From positions 1-50,603 of the IMG/VR virus record IMGVR_UViG_3300044464_000092: 50,603 nucleotides of DNA; one strand, written 5' to 3'. The DNA is from a virus. The position numbers and the translations under genes were made by a program. The number at the start of each line of letters is the position of its first letter. The stretch's first letter is position 1. Below, one piece after another: positions 31,253 to 38,883 of the stretch. Under the pieces are notes generated by a model. The model was not told the DNA's origin and ran no database searches. It saw nothing but the letters and a program-made list of their open reading frames with translations.

Positions 31253-33054
31253 TCGTATCCCTCCTGGCTCTTGTACTCCTCGGCGAGCTCGTCGGCATCG
31301 AGTAGACGCTCTTGGAGCTTGGCCTCGCGCTTGTCGAGGTCCATCTCTTCGCGCTCGGCCTCGGCCATGAGCGCTGCGCGCGAGCCGGCAGCGGGCCGCT
31401 CCTGGCCGATCTTCGAGAGGTAGTGGGTGAGCGCCGCGAATCCATAGCGTCCGGCGTCGGCGCAGTGGTCCCCGTGGACCACGCCAGCGACCGAGCGGTG
31501 CTTGTGGACCTGGCGTGGCTTTCCCGGCGCGGTGGGCAGGTACACGAGATGTTTCATCTCGGTGTAGAGCGGCGAGCCGTCGCGTAGGTGCACGAGGCCT
31601 CGTCGGATGTCACCGGCCAGCAACTCCTCGAGCGTGTTCTTGCCTGCCTTGTTCGCTTCTTCGAGTGGCAGGTTGAGTCGGCGCTGCCACTCCGCGAAGT
31701 CGCTCGCCTTGCCCGCCGAGTCGCCGCCGAACGAGACGATCGCCGGCTCGACCTCCCACAACAGCTTGATATACCTCGCCTGATCGTCGCTGTGAATTCC
31801 CGTCTGCTTCCACGAAAACATCTCGTAGACGTCGTGCAGCGTCGGCGTGAACGCCCACATCACCGCAGCGAACGGGTCGGGGTGAAATCCGAAGTCGAAC
31901 CACAGCGAGTAGAGCCATTTGTGCTGACGCCGATCGCGTCCCACGAACGGCAGGTCCAGCACTGCGGCGTGGTGATCGTACCAGGGCGGATGTCCATCGA
32001 ATCGCGGGTCACTTCCGACGAGCGGGTTGTTGGCGAGGCGTTGCGGCGCGAACAGCAGCGAGGTCTTGGTGCACGCGTGGACCGGGTAGACGTACCGCGC
32101 GTCGCCCTTGACCCACATGCCGCGCTGCTCGCGGAGAAAATCCGGCTCGTCTCCCTTCCAGTTGTTCTCCTTGAGCGCGAGGCCGGCGGTGTTGGCCTCG
32201 CGGACCTCCACGGCGGCATGCTCGGCCTCGTCGCGTGAGACGAACGGGCCGGTGCGGATTCCGACGTTGTCTTGGACCCAATAGCCGTCGTCGGTCTGAA
32301 CGACGGCGCCGAAGAACGGGTTGTGCGTCGACGCGATGACGTGCACGTCCCAGTTCGGCAGGCGCTCGTCTTCTTCCTCCTTGGTGATCTCGTAGAACAG
32401 GCCCGCGCAGTCCTTGCCCGGCGTTCCGGTGACCCAGCATTCGCCCTGCGTGTCGGTGAGGCTACCGACGACGACGGCCGAGTAGAACTCCTCGAGATAC
32501 GGGAAGTCCTGCACCTCGTCGACCCATATCACGTGCTTCGCCACGCCGCGCATGTCGGTGTGGTCGCTAAGCGAGTCGGCGCCAATGAGCTCGATCTGCG
32601 AGCCGTTGCTGAAGTCGAGGATCAGGTCTCCGTCACGGACCTCGATGAGCACTCCGCCGAGCTTGTACGCCGCCGCGGCGTGTCGGTGCGGGACCTGCTC
32701 GCCCTCTTTGCGGAGCAAGTCCCAGAACCCCGACTTGGTGTCGTTCTCCCAGGCCCGCTTCCGCGCGTTCTTGAGCGTGTCGGTGGCGTATGTGCCGCGC
32801 CATCCCGGCTGCTCAAGCGAGCGCGCGACGAACTCACGGACCCCGCCAGCGGTCGCTCCGGCGCGTCTGGTCTTCTTCGTCGCCCGCTTCCTTCGAGCCA
32901 GATCGCGGGCGTAGAGCTGGCGCTGCTGCGGGTAGAGCGGAGCACGCAGCCAGGTCGCGGCTTCCTGCGCATCGGGTCCGTCCTGCGTGATAGCGACCGG
33001 GCGCCGTCGCGCCAGCTCGCGCAGCGCAGCCATGCCGGGGCGACGCAGTTCCAT
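31246..33054 (-). CDS. terL: Terminase large subunit
   Basis: 602 aa. ATPase part: deviant Walker A 'KTRRAGAT' (K61-T68), Walker B 'HVIWVDEVQDFP' (~170-182) and coupling motif 'CWVTGTPG'. Nuclease part: 'LWFDFGFHPDP' (first Asp), 'SFGGDSAGKASDF' (second) and 'HGDHCADAGRYGF' (third). It translocates DNA into the prohead and cuts it. I find no certain small terminase; the gene at 37173 is a candidate by position. Confidence 0.9.
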   Translation of the reverse strand: MELRRPGMAALRELARRRPVAITQDGPDAQEAATWLRAPLYPQQRQLYARDLARRKRATKKTRRAGATAGGVREFVARSLEQPGWRGTYATDTLKNARKRAWENDTKSGFWDLLRKEGEQVPHRHAAAAYKLGGVLIEVRDGDLILDFSNGSQIELIGADSLSDHTDMRGVAKHVIWVDEVQDFPYLEEFYSAVVVGSLTDTQGECWVTGTPGKDCAGLFYEITKEEEDERLPNWDVHVIASTHNPFFGAVVQTDDGYWVQDNVGIRTGPFVSRDEAEHAAVEVREANTAGLALKENNWKGDEPDFLREQRGMWVKGDARYVYPVHACTKTSLLFAPQRLANNPLVGSDPRFDGHPPWYDHHAAVLDLPFVGRDRRQHKWLYSLWFDFGFHPDPFAAVMWAFTPTLHDVYEMFSWKQTGIHSDDQARYIKLLWEVEPAIVSFGGDSAGKASDFAEWQRRLNLPLEEANKAGKNTLEELLAGDIRRGLVHLRDGSPLYTEMKHLVYLPTAPGKPRQVHKHRSVAGVVHGDHCADAGRYGFAALTHYLSKIGQERPAAGSRAALMAEAEREEMDLDKREAKLQERLLDADELAEEYKSQEGYEW

Positions 33055-33057
33055 TTG

Positions 33058-33621
33058 CTACTCGTCGTGCGGGCTGCGGCGGACGTCGGGCGGTGTCAGG
33101 TTCGAGAGGTTGAGCGCGAGCTCGCCGAGATCGACGATCTCGAGGTCACCAGCGTCGACGCCAGCGAGCAACCACTCCACGATCTCCAGCCACACGGTCT
33201 CCTCGCCCTTCGCCATCGCCGCCTGGCCCTTGCTGAGCGTCTCGTATGGCGCGGTCAGGCGGATCACGCGGTCGACCGGCGGCGGTTCACCTGGGTGAGC
33301 CTCGCGCCACTTCCGCAGCGCGCGCGCCATCGCGACGCCCTCGATGATCCACGGTCCGGGCTCGTCGAGCCACTCGCTCGCCAGCCGCGATGCCTCGGAC
33401 CAGCCATCCTTGCCGAGGTGAGCGGTCTGCTCGATTAGGTCGTCGGTATGGCGGAGCCTGATGTCTTCTGGGAGCCACGCATCGCACCTGACCGCGTGCA
33501 TGCCATAGGTGCGCCAATCGACTACTCGGAAGCCATCGCAGTTGCAGCGGACGAGCTCTAATACTGCTACTGCATGCGTCGTTTTGCCCGTGCGCGGGCC
33601 GCCGCAGATCACGATCCTCAT
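33058..33621 (-). CDS. P-loop NTPase (small kinase/AAA-type)
   Basis: 187 aa. The Walker A 'GGPRTGKTT' (residues 7-15) directly follows the first beta strand 'RIVIC'. 'GPWIIEGVAMARALRKW' and 'VDRVIRLTAPY' fit the Walker B and lid strands of kinase-like P-loop proteins. Substrate unknown. The gene before it encodes a shortened relative of its N-terminus, so this is one half of a duplicated pair. Confidence 0.7.
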   Translation of the reverse strand: MRIVICGGPRTGKTTHAVAVLELVRCNCDGFRVVDWRTYGMHAVRCDAWLPEDIRLRHTDDLIEQTAHLGKDGWSEASRLASEWLDEPGPWIIEGVAMARALRKWREAHPGEPPPVDRVIRLTAPYETLSKGQAAMAKGEETVWLEIVEWLLAGVDAGDLEIVDLGELALNLSNLTPPDVRRSPHDE

Positions 33622-33791
33622 CGCTCAAACCTCCACCCTCTCGCCAAGCAGATCGCCTCGCGAATGTCATCGCGCTCGCGCTGTGGCTGGTCCTCGAGCT
33701 GCGACTTTGCGTACGCGATCTCGAGTACCTTGATCGCGAAGTCGCCTGCGATATCGGTGCTCGGACCGCCGCAGATCACGATCCGGGTCAT
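33618..33791 (-). CDS. Truncated paralogue of the adjacent P-loop protein
   Basis: 57 aa from ATG 33791, overlapping both neighbours by 4 nt. 'MTRIVICGGPSTDIAGDFAI' aligns with 'MRIVICGGPRTGKTTHAVAV' of the next gene, but G-K-T is lost (STDIAG). The remainder is a charged helix 'KSQLEDQPQRERDDIREAI'. The strand and glycine turn remain, so it may still fold, but it cannot bind nucleotide in the P-loop way. Confidence 0.65.
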   Translation of the reverse strand: MTRIVICGGPSTDIAGDFAIKVLEIAYAKSQLEDQPQRERDDIREAICLARGWRFER

Positions 33792-34009
33792 GGCTTGTAC
33801 TTCCTGACCACGCGCAGCAGCGGGTGATCGGAGAGCTGCACGCTCAGCAGCTTGTCGATCGCCTCGCCCTCCTCTGGCGTTGCATGCTTCCGGCAGGGAA
33901 GTCTTCCACTCGCGAACGCGAAGTAGCAGTCGGCGCAGTGCGTGTTCAGTCCGCCATTACTGACTTCACTTCGAGCGCGGACCTCTTCCCATGTGAGCGC
34001 AAGGGTCAC
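33788..34009 (-). CDS. Small zinc-binding-type protein
   Basis: 73 aa from GTG 34009 (GTGA overlap). 'HCADCYFAFASGRLPCRKH' gives C-x2-C-x11-C-x2-H, a probable zinc site. Otherwise helical. Function unknown. Confidence 0.65.
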   Translation of the reverse strand: MTLALTWEEVRARSEVSNGGLNTHCADCYFAFASGRLPCRKHATPEEGEAIDKLLSVQLSDHPLLRVVRKYKP

Positions 34010-34296
34010 GGCTTCCCCTTCGCGTCCTCGACCTGCGGAGCGCTCGCCAGCGGCTCGCTCGTGAAGGTCGTGAGCTTGTCGTAGTCCTCGGGTTTCATGC
34101 CGTCCCACGAGAGCCAGCACGCGCTGCGCGAAACCTCGTAACCGGGGCCGGTGGGTGGGAGCAACACGATCGCAGGGCCGCGGACCAGGACGCGCCACTC
34201 GTGCACAACCACGACGGGGCGCTGCAGATTGATCTCGCGGATCATCTGCAGAGCTCGGGGCCGAATCTCCGGAAGTACGACGCGTAGCAGTTTCAT
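34006..34296 (-). CDS. Hypothetical protein
   Basis: 96 aa from ATG 34296, which overlaps the previous stop; an in-frame ATG three codons earlier lies inside the neighbour. Strand-rich 'QRPVVVVHEWRVLVRGPAIVLL'. No family recognised. Confidence 0.65.
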   Translation of the reverse strand: MKLLRVVLPEIRPRALQMIREINLQRPVVVVHEWRVLVRGPAIVLLPPTGPGYEVSRSACWLSWDGMKPEDYDKLTTFTSEPLASAPQVEDAKGKP

Positions 34297-34838
34297 TTGC
34301 TCCACTCCTTGTAGGGCACATGCGACACCGTGGAGCCGTGGCCTCGGAGCCAGTCAGCGATCCACAGGTCGGCCTGCACGTGGCCGCGGTTGTGCGGCTT
34401 GGCCCCCTCGTGCGTGTAGACGATGTTGCCGCGCAAGTGCGCGGCCTCGATGAGCGCGGCCATCACGCCGATCGACGCGAAGCCATGCGACCGCGCGCGC
34501 CGGTACTGGTGGGTCACATAGATCCAGTGGATGGTGTCGATTGACGGCCAGCGCGACCACGCCAGCCAGCCCACGCCCCGGCCTGGCACCGCGCCGTCAC
34601 AGACCAGCACGTGCGTGTCGGACCTGGCGATGGCCGTGCGCAGCGTCGGCACCACGAGCTCCTTGTAGGCGGCCCACGTCATGCGGTCGCAGCGCCGCGA
34701 TCCCTTGTAGCTCTGCGACCAACTGTGCAGCACCCAAGGCAACTCGTCGGCCCGCATCGCGCGCACGTGCGGCACGAAGGTCGGCGGTGGCGCCACGGTG
34801 AACACCGCGCGCCGCGGGATGGTGAGCTCGACGGTCAC
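34293..34838 (-). CDS. GNAT-like acetyltransferase fold protein
   Basis: 181 aa from GTG 34838. 'VRAMRADELPWVLHSWSQSYK' is a typical GNAT start (alpha1), 'TIHWIYVTHQYRRARSHGFASIGVMAALI' holds beta4 and a motif-A-like loop (Q-x-R-R-A-R-x-x-G), and 'GNIVYTHEGAKPHNRG' fits beta5. Proteins like it occur in many phages without a known substrate. It could modify host or phage proteins or nucleobases. Confidence 0.6.
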   Translation of the reverse strand: MTVELTIPRRAVFTVAPPPTFVPHVRAMRADELPWVLHSWSQSYKGSRRCDRMTWAAYKELVVPTLRTAIARSDTHVLVCDGAVPGRGVGWLAWSRWPSIDTIHWIYVTHQYRRARSHGFASIGVMAALIEAAHLRGNIVYTHEGAKPHNRGHVQADLWIADWLRGHGSTVSHVPYKEWSK

Positions 34839-35131
34839 CTCAGCATCTCCTCGTGCAACCGGTCCAAAGCCGCGCGCCAGCGCTTCTCGCAGGGCTCGAG
34901 CATCTTGCGAGCCGCGTCGAGGTCGATCGCCGCGGCCTTGAGTTCGGCGTACGCAGCAGCTTCCGCGGTGCCAGCTGGGCCGACTGTCGCGTGTCGTCTA
35001 GTGGATGGCGAGAACACCGTGCTCGGCCCCGGCGCATCCTCCGGATCATCGACGTCGCACGAGCATTTCACGTCCTCGGCGCCGGCATACATCACGAGGT
35101 CGCAGAGCGAGTTGTTGGGGTTGTGCTTCAC
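34835..35131 (-). CDS. Hypothetical protein
   Basis: 98 aa from GTG 35131 (GTGA overlap). The N-terminal part has three Cys ('SLCDL...VKCSCDVDDPED') and an acidic patch; the rest is a helical hairpin ('AAAYAELKAAAIDLDAARKML', 'RWRAALDRLHEEML'). No family recognised. Confidence 0.6.
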   Translation of the reverse strand: MKHNPNNSLCDLVMYAGAEDVKCSCDVDDPEDAPGPSTVFSPSTRRHATVGPAGTAEAAAYAELKAAAIDLDAARKMLEPCEKRWRAALDRLHEEMLR

Positions 35132-35811
35132 GTGGTCTCCTGGGGCCAGTCGTAGTCGAGCGAAGCCACGGCAGCCGCCGCAGGTTGCGTCGTGGGCGGC
35201 GAGACCGATGGAGGGGCGGTCCCAGCGGCGCTCACGCCTGCGGCGGCTGGCAGCGAACTGGGCGCGTCCGAGTCGATGAGCCCCGCGAGGAGCTCCATCT
35301 GCGCGGTGAGGTTGCCGAGCTCTTCGACCGCGACGCCATCGAGGATCCACACGAGCGCTGCGCAGGTCGCCGCCTGCAGGCCAGGCTCCTTGCTCTCGCG
35401 GGGCCCCGCGACGTTGAGCACGGCGACATGGTTGCCGTGCAGCCAGTCGAGCAGCGTGCCGCGCAGCGCTGGTGTCACCTGTCCCCGGCCCCGCGGAAGC
35501 ACGAGATGCTTGCACGGCTTGCGCTGGCGCTTGCACTCGCGCGCCGTGAAGTCGCTGCCGCCCGTGAGCTTCTCGGCGTACGACACGATGAGCGTGGCGT
35601 CGCTGTCCTGGACGTTGAGACGCGTTCTGATTCCGTACTCGCGGCTCGAGCTCTGGCGCATCTTGGACGCGTAGATCTCCGGGACGCGGCCATCCTCGGC
35701 CTTGTAGTCGGCGGTGGCCCAGCCGCCATAGCTCAGCCCGAGCCGGATCGCTGCGTCCATAGCGCCGCGATCCGATCCGGTCTGCCCGCCCGAGACGATG
35801 GTGATGGTCAT
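35128..35811 (-). CDS. YpsA / putative molybdenum-cofactor carrier-like protein (SLOG superfamily)
   Basis: 227 aa. 'TIVSGGQTGSDRGAMDAAIRLG' (shown in part), 'GGWATADYKAEDGRVPEIYA', 'REYGIRTRLNVQDSDATLIVS' and 'GGSDFTARECKRQRKP' reproduce the conserved blocks of the 'putative molybdenum carrier' family. This family belongs to the SLOG Rossmann fold that binds nucleotides or nucleotide-derived ligands. Residues ~170-227 are a low-complexity Ala/Pro tail. A role in sensing or sequestering a nucleotide ligand, possibly against host defence, is inference. Confidence 0.75.
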   Translation of the reverse strand: MTITIVSGGQTGSDRGAMDAAIRLGLSYGGWATADYKAEDGRVPEIYASKMRQSSSREYGIRTRLNVQDSDATLIVSYAEKLTGGSDFTARECKRQRKPCKHLVLPRGRGQVTPALRGTLLDWLHGNHVAVLNVAGPRESKEPGLQAATCAALVWILDGVAVEELGNLTAQMELLAGLIDSDAPSSLPAAAGVSAAGTAPPSVSPPTTQPAAAAVASLDYDWPQETT

Positions 35812-36140
35812 GCGTCCTTGATCTCCTGATAGCCGGGTGGCTCGAGCACGCCATCTGCCCCCAGCGTTGCCGTCAGGCAGACATCGATCCCGGCAAGCGC
35901 TGCTGCCTCTGCGGGAACGGCATCCTCACGCATCGTCTCGGCAAGATGCTTCAGCGCGTCACGCATGGCGCGGAGACGACTCAACTCCTCTAGGTCATCG
36001 GCGTGCGTGATGTACTCGCGCCGCGGATGCCCGACACGTCCCAGTGCGTCGGAGCATCGAGTCACCTCACATCCATGCACGGCGCAACCGAGATAGTGGC
36101 CATGCTGGTTCAGTGGTTGCGGTGAGGCGTAGGTCGTCAC
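35808..36140 (-). CDS. Hypothetical protein
   Basis: 110 aa from GTG 36140 (GTGA overlap). 'GHYLGCAVHGCEVTRCSD' suggests a metal site. The following helix 'LEELSRLRAMRDALKHLAETM' and tail 'ALAGIDVCLTATLGADGVL' look folded. No family recognised. Confidence 0.65.
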   Translation of the reverse strand: MTTYASPQPLNQHGHYLGCAVHGCEVTRCSDALGRVGHPRREYITHADDLEELSRLRAMRDALKHLAETMREDAVPAEAAALAGIDVCLTATLGADGVLEPPGYQEIKDA

Positions 36141-36559
36141 GACTCCACCTCGCCCGACGACACGCCGATGCCACAGCTCGAGCCGGCCCAGGGGGAGTCC
36201 TCGGCGCATCGCTGCGTCTCGAGCGCCCCAACCTGATCCGGGTAATACCCGGCCGCGAGCGCGAACTCCGCAGCCTCTTCCTGGGAGGCATACTCCTTGT
36301 CGCCGCCGGCAACGGACCACGAATCGAGATGGCAAGGCACCACGTCCGGCACCGCGCTCAGCGGAACCTCGACCACGAAGTCGCCGTGCACCGGGCACCG
36401 GTACGTCTGCGGCGCGAGCTTGTGCAGGTCACCGCGCTCGCGGATCCCCCACGTCTTGCCCCGCGGCTCAACCGCGCCCTGCTGCGTCTCGGTCATCACG
36501 ATGCGCGCGGGCTTGACGCGATCGCGGAGCGTGATCTTCGGGTTGTAGTTGATGGTCAT
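36137..36559 (-). CDS. Hypothetical protein with metal-site pattern
   Basis: 140 aa from ATG 36559 with GGAGGA close upstream. 'YRCPVHGDFVVEVPL' and 'DVVPCHLDSW' resemble a zinc ribbon (C-P-x-H ... C-x-L). Helix 'QEEAAEFALAAGY' follows. No family recognised. Confidence 0.65.
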   Translation of the reverse strand: MTINYNPKITLRDRVKPARIVMTETQQGAVEPRGKTWGIRERGDLHKLAPQTYRCPVHGDFVVEVPLSAVPDVVPCHLDSWSVAGGDKEYASQEEAAEFALAAGYYPDQVGALETQRCAEDSPWAGSSCGIGVSSGEVES

Positions 36560-37176
36560 GGATCCTCCTGGTCCACCACCACGCGCGCTCGCTCCGCCTG
36601 CTTGCCGGCAGTGATCTTCGCGCGGAGCTCTGCGCTCCAGTGCGCGGAGATCGCGGCGCGCTGGGAGGGGGTGAACGGATGCATGCCGCGCACGGTCTCC
36701 ATTCTGACCAGGCGATCGATCGCGAGCAGATCGCGCAGCGTCATGCCGTCGTACTCGGCGTCGAGAGGAAGCAAGCGGCCATTGGCATCGCGACGCCATC
36801 CTTGTAGCCAAGCTGCAAGGCGCACCGCATACACCCGGTCCGATGGCACGCACTCGCATCCAATGATTGGGATTCCTAGCCCGGTGTCAATCTTATCCGC
36901 GGGCTTACCGCAGCTCGGGCACTCTGTCTTGCTGGGCGCCATCTTGCCGACCTTGGACTCGGCGGCCGAGTTCGTGAACGTCGTCGAGGTCACCGCAGCG
37001 ATGGGAACATCGAACGGCGCGATGGGCACGTCTTTCAGCGGAGACTCGGCCTGGGAGACAGGGACCATCTTGTTCAGGCCGGAGTCATAGAACACGGGCT
37101 CGATCCACTCGTGATCCTCTCGCGCAGCGGCGGTCGACTTGTACTTGGGGAGATCGGTGAATTTGTACAGAGTCAC
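36556..37176 (-). CDS. Zinc-ribbon hypothetical protein
   Basis: 206 aa from GTG 37176. Central ribbon 'CPSCGKPADK...IPIIGCEC' (C-x2-C, then C-x-C) about residues 97-120. The C-terminal ~80 residues are helical ('DGMTLRDLLAIDRLVRMETV', 'SQRAAISAHWSAELRAKI'). No family recognised. Confidence 0.65.
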   Translation of the reverse strand: MTLYKFTDLPKYKSTAAAREDHEWIEPVFYDSGLNKMVPVSQAESPLKDVPIAPFDVPIAAVTSTTFTNSAAESKVGKMAPSKTECPSCGKPADKIDTGLGIPIIGCECVPSDRVYAVRLAAWLQGWRRDANGRLLPLDAEYDGMTLRDLLAIDRLVRMETVRGMHPFTPSQRAAISAHWSAELRAKITAGKQAERARVVVDQEDP

Positions 37177-37589
37177 GATGTCGTCCTTTCGAGTTCTTGC
37201 TCTCGCCGTTTCCGCGCGCCATCGACGAGCGCCCACTGCGCCGCCGTCCACGTGCCGGCCGCAGCGACGAGCTCGGCTGCGAGCTGGGCCTCGAGTTGCT
37301 CCGTCGGCAGCTCCTTGTAGGCTTCCTCCTGCGCGTCTAGCACGGCCACCATCGCGCCGCTCGAGCGCCCGAGGAACGTGTCGATGCGCTGCAGCTCCTC
37401 GAGCAGCTTCATGGGCATCTCCTCGAGGTCGTCCAGTCCCTCGACGAGCCGCTGCAGTCTGAGCTGTCGCCGGCGCCAGATGCGCGCCTGAGTGCGATGC
37501 AACATTCCGAACAGCTGCAGGTCCGTCCTGGCCGTGGTGAGCGAGCCGTAGGGGCGCCCGCGAGGTCTTCCTGTCTTGCGTCGTGGCAC
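37173..37589 (-). CDS. Helical protein with AT-hook-like start, possible small-terminase-type
   Basis: 138 aa from GTG 37589. The N-terminus 'GRPRGRPYGSL' carries a G-R-P core repeated twice, like an AT-hook, followed by long helices ('MLHRTQARIWRRRQLRLQRLVEGL'). A DNA-binding N-terminus plus a helical oligomerisation region a few genes before terL would suit a small terminase subunit, but no family match is certain. First gene behind the operator-like dyad at 37602. Confidence 0.55.
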   Translation of the reverse strand: MPRRKTGRPRGRPYGSLTTARTDLQLFGMLHRTQARIWRRRQLRLQRLVEGLDDLEEMPMKLLEELQRIDTFLGRSSGAMVAVLDAQEEAYKELPTEQLEAQLAAELVAAAGTWTAAQWALVDGARKRREQELERTTS

Positions 37590-37601
37590 TGCGTCAACCT
37601 G

Positions 37602-37623
37602 ATCGTGGCAAAATTACCACGAT
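37602..37623. promoter_or_regulatory. Operator-like inverted repeat in an AT-rich gap
   Basis: A perfect dyad, half sites ATCGTGG and CCACGAT with an 8-nt AT-rich centre (CAAAATTA), lies 13 bp before the GTG at 37589. The gap 37590-37691 is clearly AT-richer than the rest. I see no convincing sigma-70 promoter on either strand, so the dyad may be a repressor site, an attenuator hairpin or a packaging-related site. Confidence 0.5.
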
Positions 37624-37691
37624 TTCTGTATTGATGGTGGGTACAATTATTAATTCGCAACCTGAATCATACTCGATAGTTGCGCGGACGA

Positions 37692-37886
37692 TCACCGGTT
37701 AGCGGTCCTCAGAATGTTGTTCGCGACGTCATCCAGCGCGTCCCGCTCAGCGTCCACCTTGCGAGCGCCGCCATCGTGCTGCCGGATCGCCGCGCGCTCG
37801 GTCCACAGCTCGGTGACGTCGTCGAGCGTGCGCCCGCTGCGCTTCGCGAGGCGCTGCAGCTGGTCCTGGAGCGCGCTCCACCTCAC
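37692..37886 (-). CDS. Small helical hypothetical protein
   Basis: 64 aa from GTG 37886 (GTGA overlap). All helical, with 'ALQDQLQRLAKRSGRTLDDVTELWTERAAI' (in part). Possibly DNA- or protein-binding; no family recognised. Confidence 0.6.
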   Translation of the reverse strand: MRWSALQDQLQRLAKRSGRTLDDVTELWTERAAIRQHDGGARKVDAERDALDDVANNILRTANR

Positions 37887-38083
37887 CGCAGCAGCCCCAG
37901 CAGCCGATCGAGCGCTGGGACCAGGTGAGCGAGCGCGGCTTCGTCCGTGGCCATTCCGCTCGAACCCACGAGGACCGAGGCGCTCCACCCGCACTCGGGA
38001 TCGTGCACGCACACGACCTGGAAGTGGTAGCCGCTCTCGTCGTGGACCGAGAACTCCTTGCGCGTCGACTCGAGCTTGATCAT
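37883..38083 (-). CDS. Hypothetical protein
   Basis: 66 aa from ATG 38083 (AGGTG 5-6 nt upstream); an in-frame ATG at 38107 would add 8 residues. 'FSVHDESGYHFQVVCVHDPECGW' is strand-rich, followed by 'DEAALAHLVPALDRLLGLL'. No family recognised. Confidence 0.6.
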   Translation of the reverse strand: MIKLESTRKEFSVHDESGYHFQVVCVHDPECGWSASVLVGSSGMATDEAALAHLVPALDRLLGLLR

Positions 38084-38182
38084 CGCAGCACCTAGCACGT
38101 GATCCATCGTTGCTCGTACCCGTAACCATTGGCTGCGTCCGCGGCGGCCTCCTTCTCGTTTCCGAGGTGGTGCCGTCCAGTT

Positions 38183-38350
38183 AGGCAGCTTGACCTACGA
38201 TCCGGGGTGCACTACCTTGGATCGTGAGGGAGCGGTCAAGACTTCGGTCGGACGGCTTCACCTGAGACACTCGGTTCGCGCCGGGTGTCTCTCCTATCAA
38301 CGAACAGAACCATCTGGCATCAAAGATGCACGAAATGGTAACCTGTTGGA
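38183..38350 (+). ncRNA. Structured RNA candidate in a gene-free region
   Basis: Four consecutive hairpins on the plus strand: (1) CTTGACC...GGTCAAG (7 bp) enclosing ACGATCC...GGATCGT (7 bp); (2) GAC-TTCG-GTC, a C(UUCG)G-type tetraloop; (3) GAGACAC-TCGG...CCGG-GTGTCTC, 11 pairs with one G-U; (4) a three-step hairpin AACAG/CTGTT, ACCAT/ATGGT, GCATC-AAA-GATGC. The G-U pair and the UUCG loop are favourable only in the plus-strand RNA. The first part also contains TTGACC-17-TACCTT, so a promoter with an operator dyad is an alternative for that portion. No known riboswitch, ribozyme or tmRNA pattern is recognised. Confidence 0.45.
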
Positions 38351-38374
38351 ACTATTTGCGCCGGCTCTGGATGG

Positions 38375-38527
38375 CTATGGGTCCTCCCATCCCCGGAGGG
38401 CTCGCGCACTATCCCAGTCGAGCGGGCCCGCCACGGCCGGATCCTGCGCACCAACGCGCGCAGCAGTCCGCCAGCCCTTCAGGTACGCGTGATACCGGTT
38501 CTCCACGTCGATTCGCGCGCGAATCAT
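38375..38527 (-). CDS. Very small hypothetical protein
   Basis: 50 aa from ATG 38527, overlapping the previous stop (ATGA). 'VENRYHAYLKGWRTAARVG' and 'PLDWDSARALRGWED' look like genuine helical protein. Too short for many gene finders. It is the last minus-strand gene before the structured region. Confidence 0.6.
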   Translation of the reverse strand: MIRARIDVENRYHAYLKGWRTAARVGAQDPAVAGPLDWDSARALRGWEDP

Positions 38528-38883
38528 CGCTCCGTCCTCCCTGGCCTGGCGATCACCTGACGACGCAACTCCACGACCTGATCCGCGTGCGCCATCGCCA
38601 GTTCGGCCACGTATTTGTCCAGCAGAGATCCCTTGTATTGCTCACGCAGCCGCGCGAGCTCTGCCACGTACGCCGCGGCGTAGATCGCGACCTCCACGCC
38701 TTCGCGCGGCTCCGTCATCGTCGGGTAGCGAGAGACGAACTTGCGGCAGTCACATGGCGGAGCGTGGCGGTCATCGCAGTACTCCTGGCCTACCGGAACT
38801 CCATTGCCCCTTCCGACGTCGTGGAATACCCGATCGTGGCCGCACTCCATGCAGGAGTCTGGGTCGGTTGATGGTGCGATCAC
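38524..38883 (-). CDS. Zinc-binding hypothetical protein
   Basis: 119 aa from GTG 38883 (GTGA overlap). N-terminal 'CMECGHDRVFH' and 'CDDRHAPPCDC' give a Cys/His-rich site. The rest is a helical hairpin ('AAAYVAELARLREQYKG', 'MAHADQVVELRRQV'). No family recognised. Confidence 0.65.
   Translation of the reverse strand: MIAPSTDPDSCMECGHDRVFHDVGRGNGVPVGQEYCDDRHAPPCDCRKFVSRYPTMTEPREGVEVAIYAAAYVAELARLREQYKGSLLDKYVAELAMAHADQVVELRRQVIARPGRTER

Noticed and set aside
38226-38256. Resemblance of GAGC...GCTTC to group II intron domain V
   Set aside because: Lacks the GNRA tetraloop, the two-nucleotide bulge and the correct length; no reverse transcriptase or other intron domains nearby.
38190-38492. 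Plus-strand open frame of 100 codons in the gene-free region
   Set aside because: No ribosome site, composition not protein-like, and its second half overlaps a better minus-strand gene (38375-38527). The hairpins explain the conservation better.
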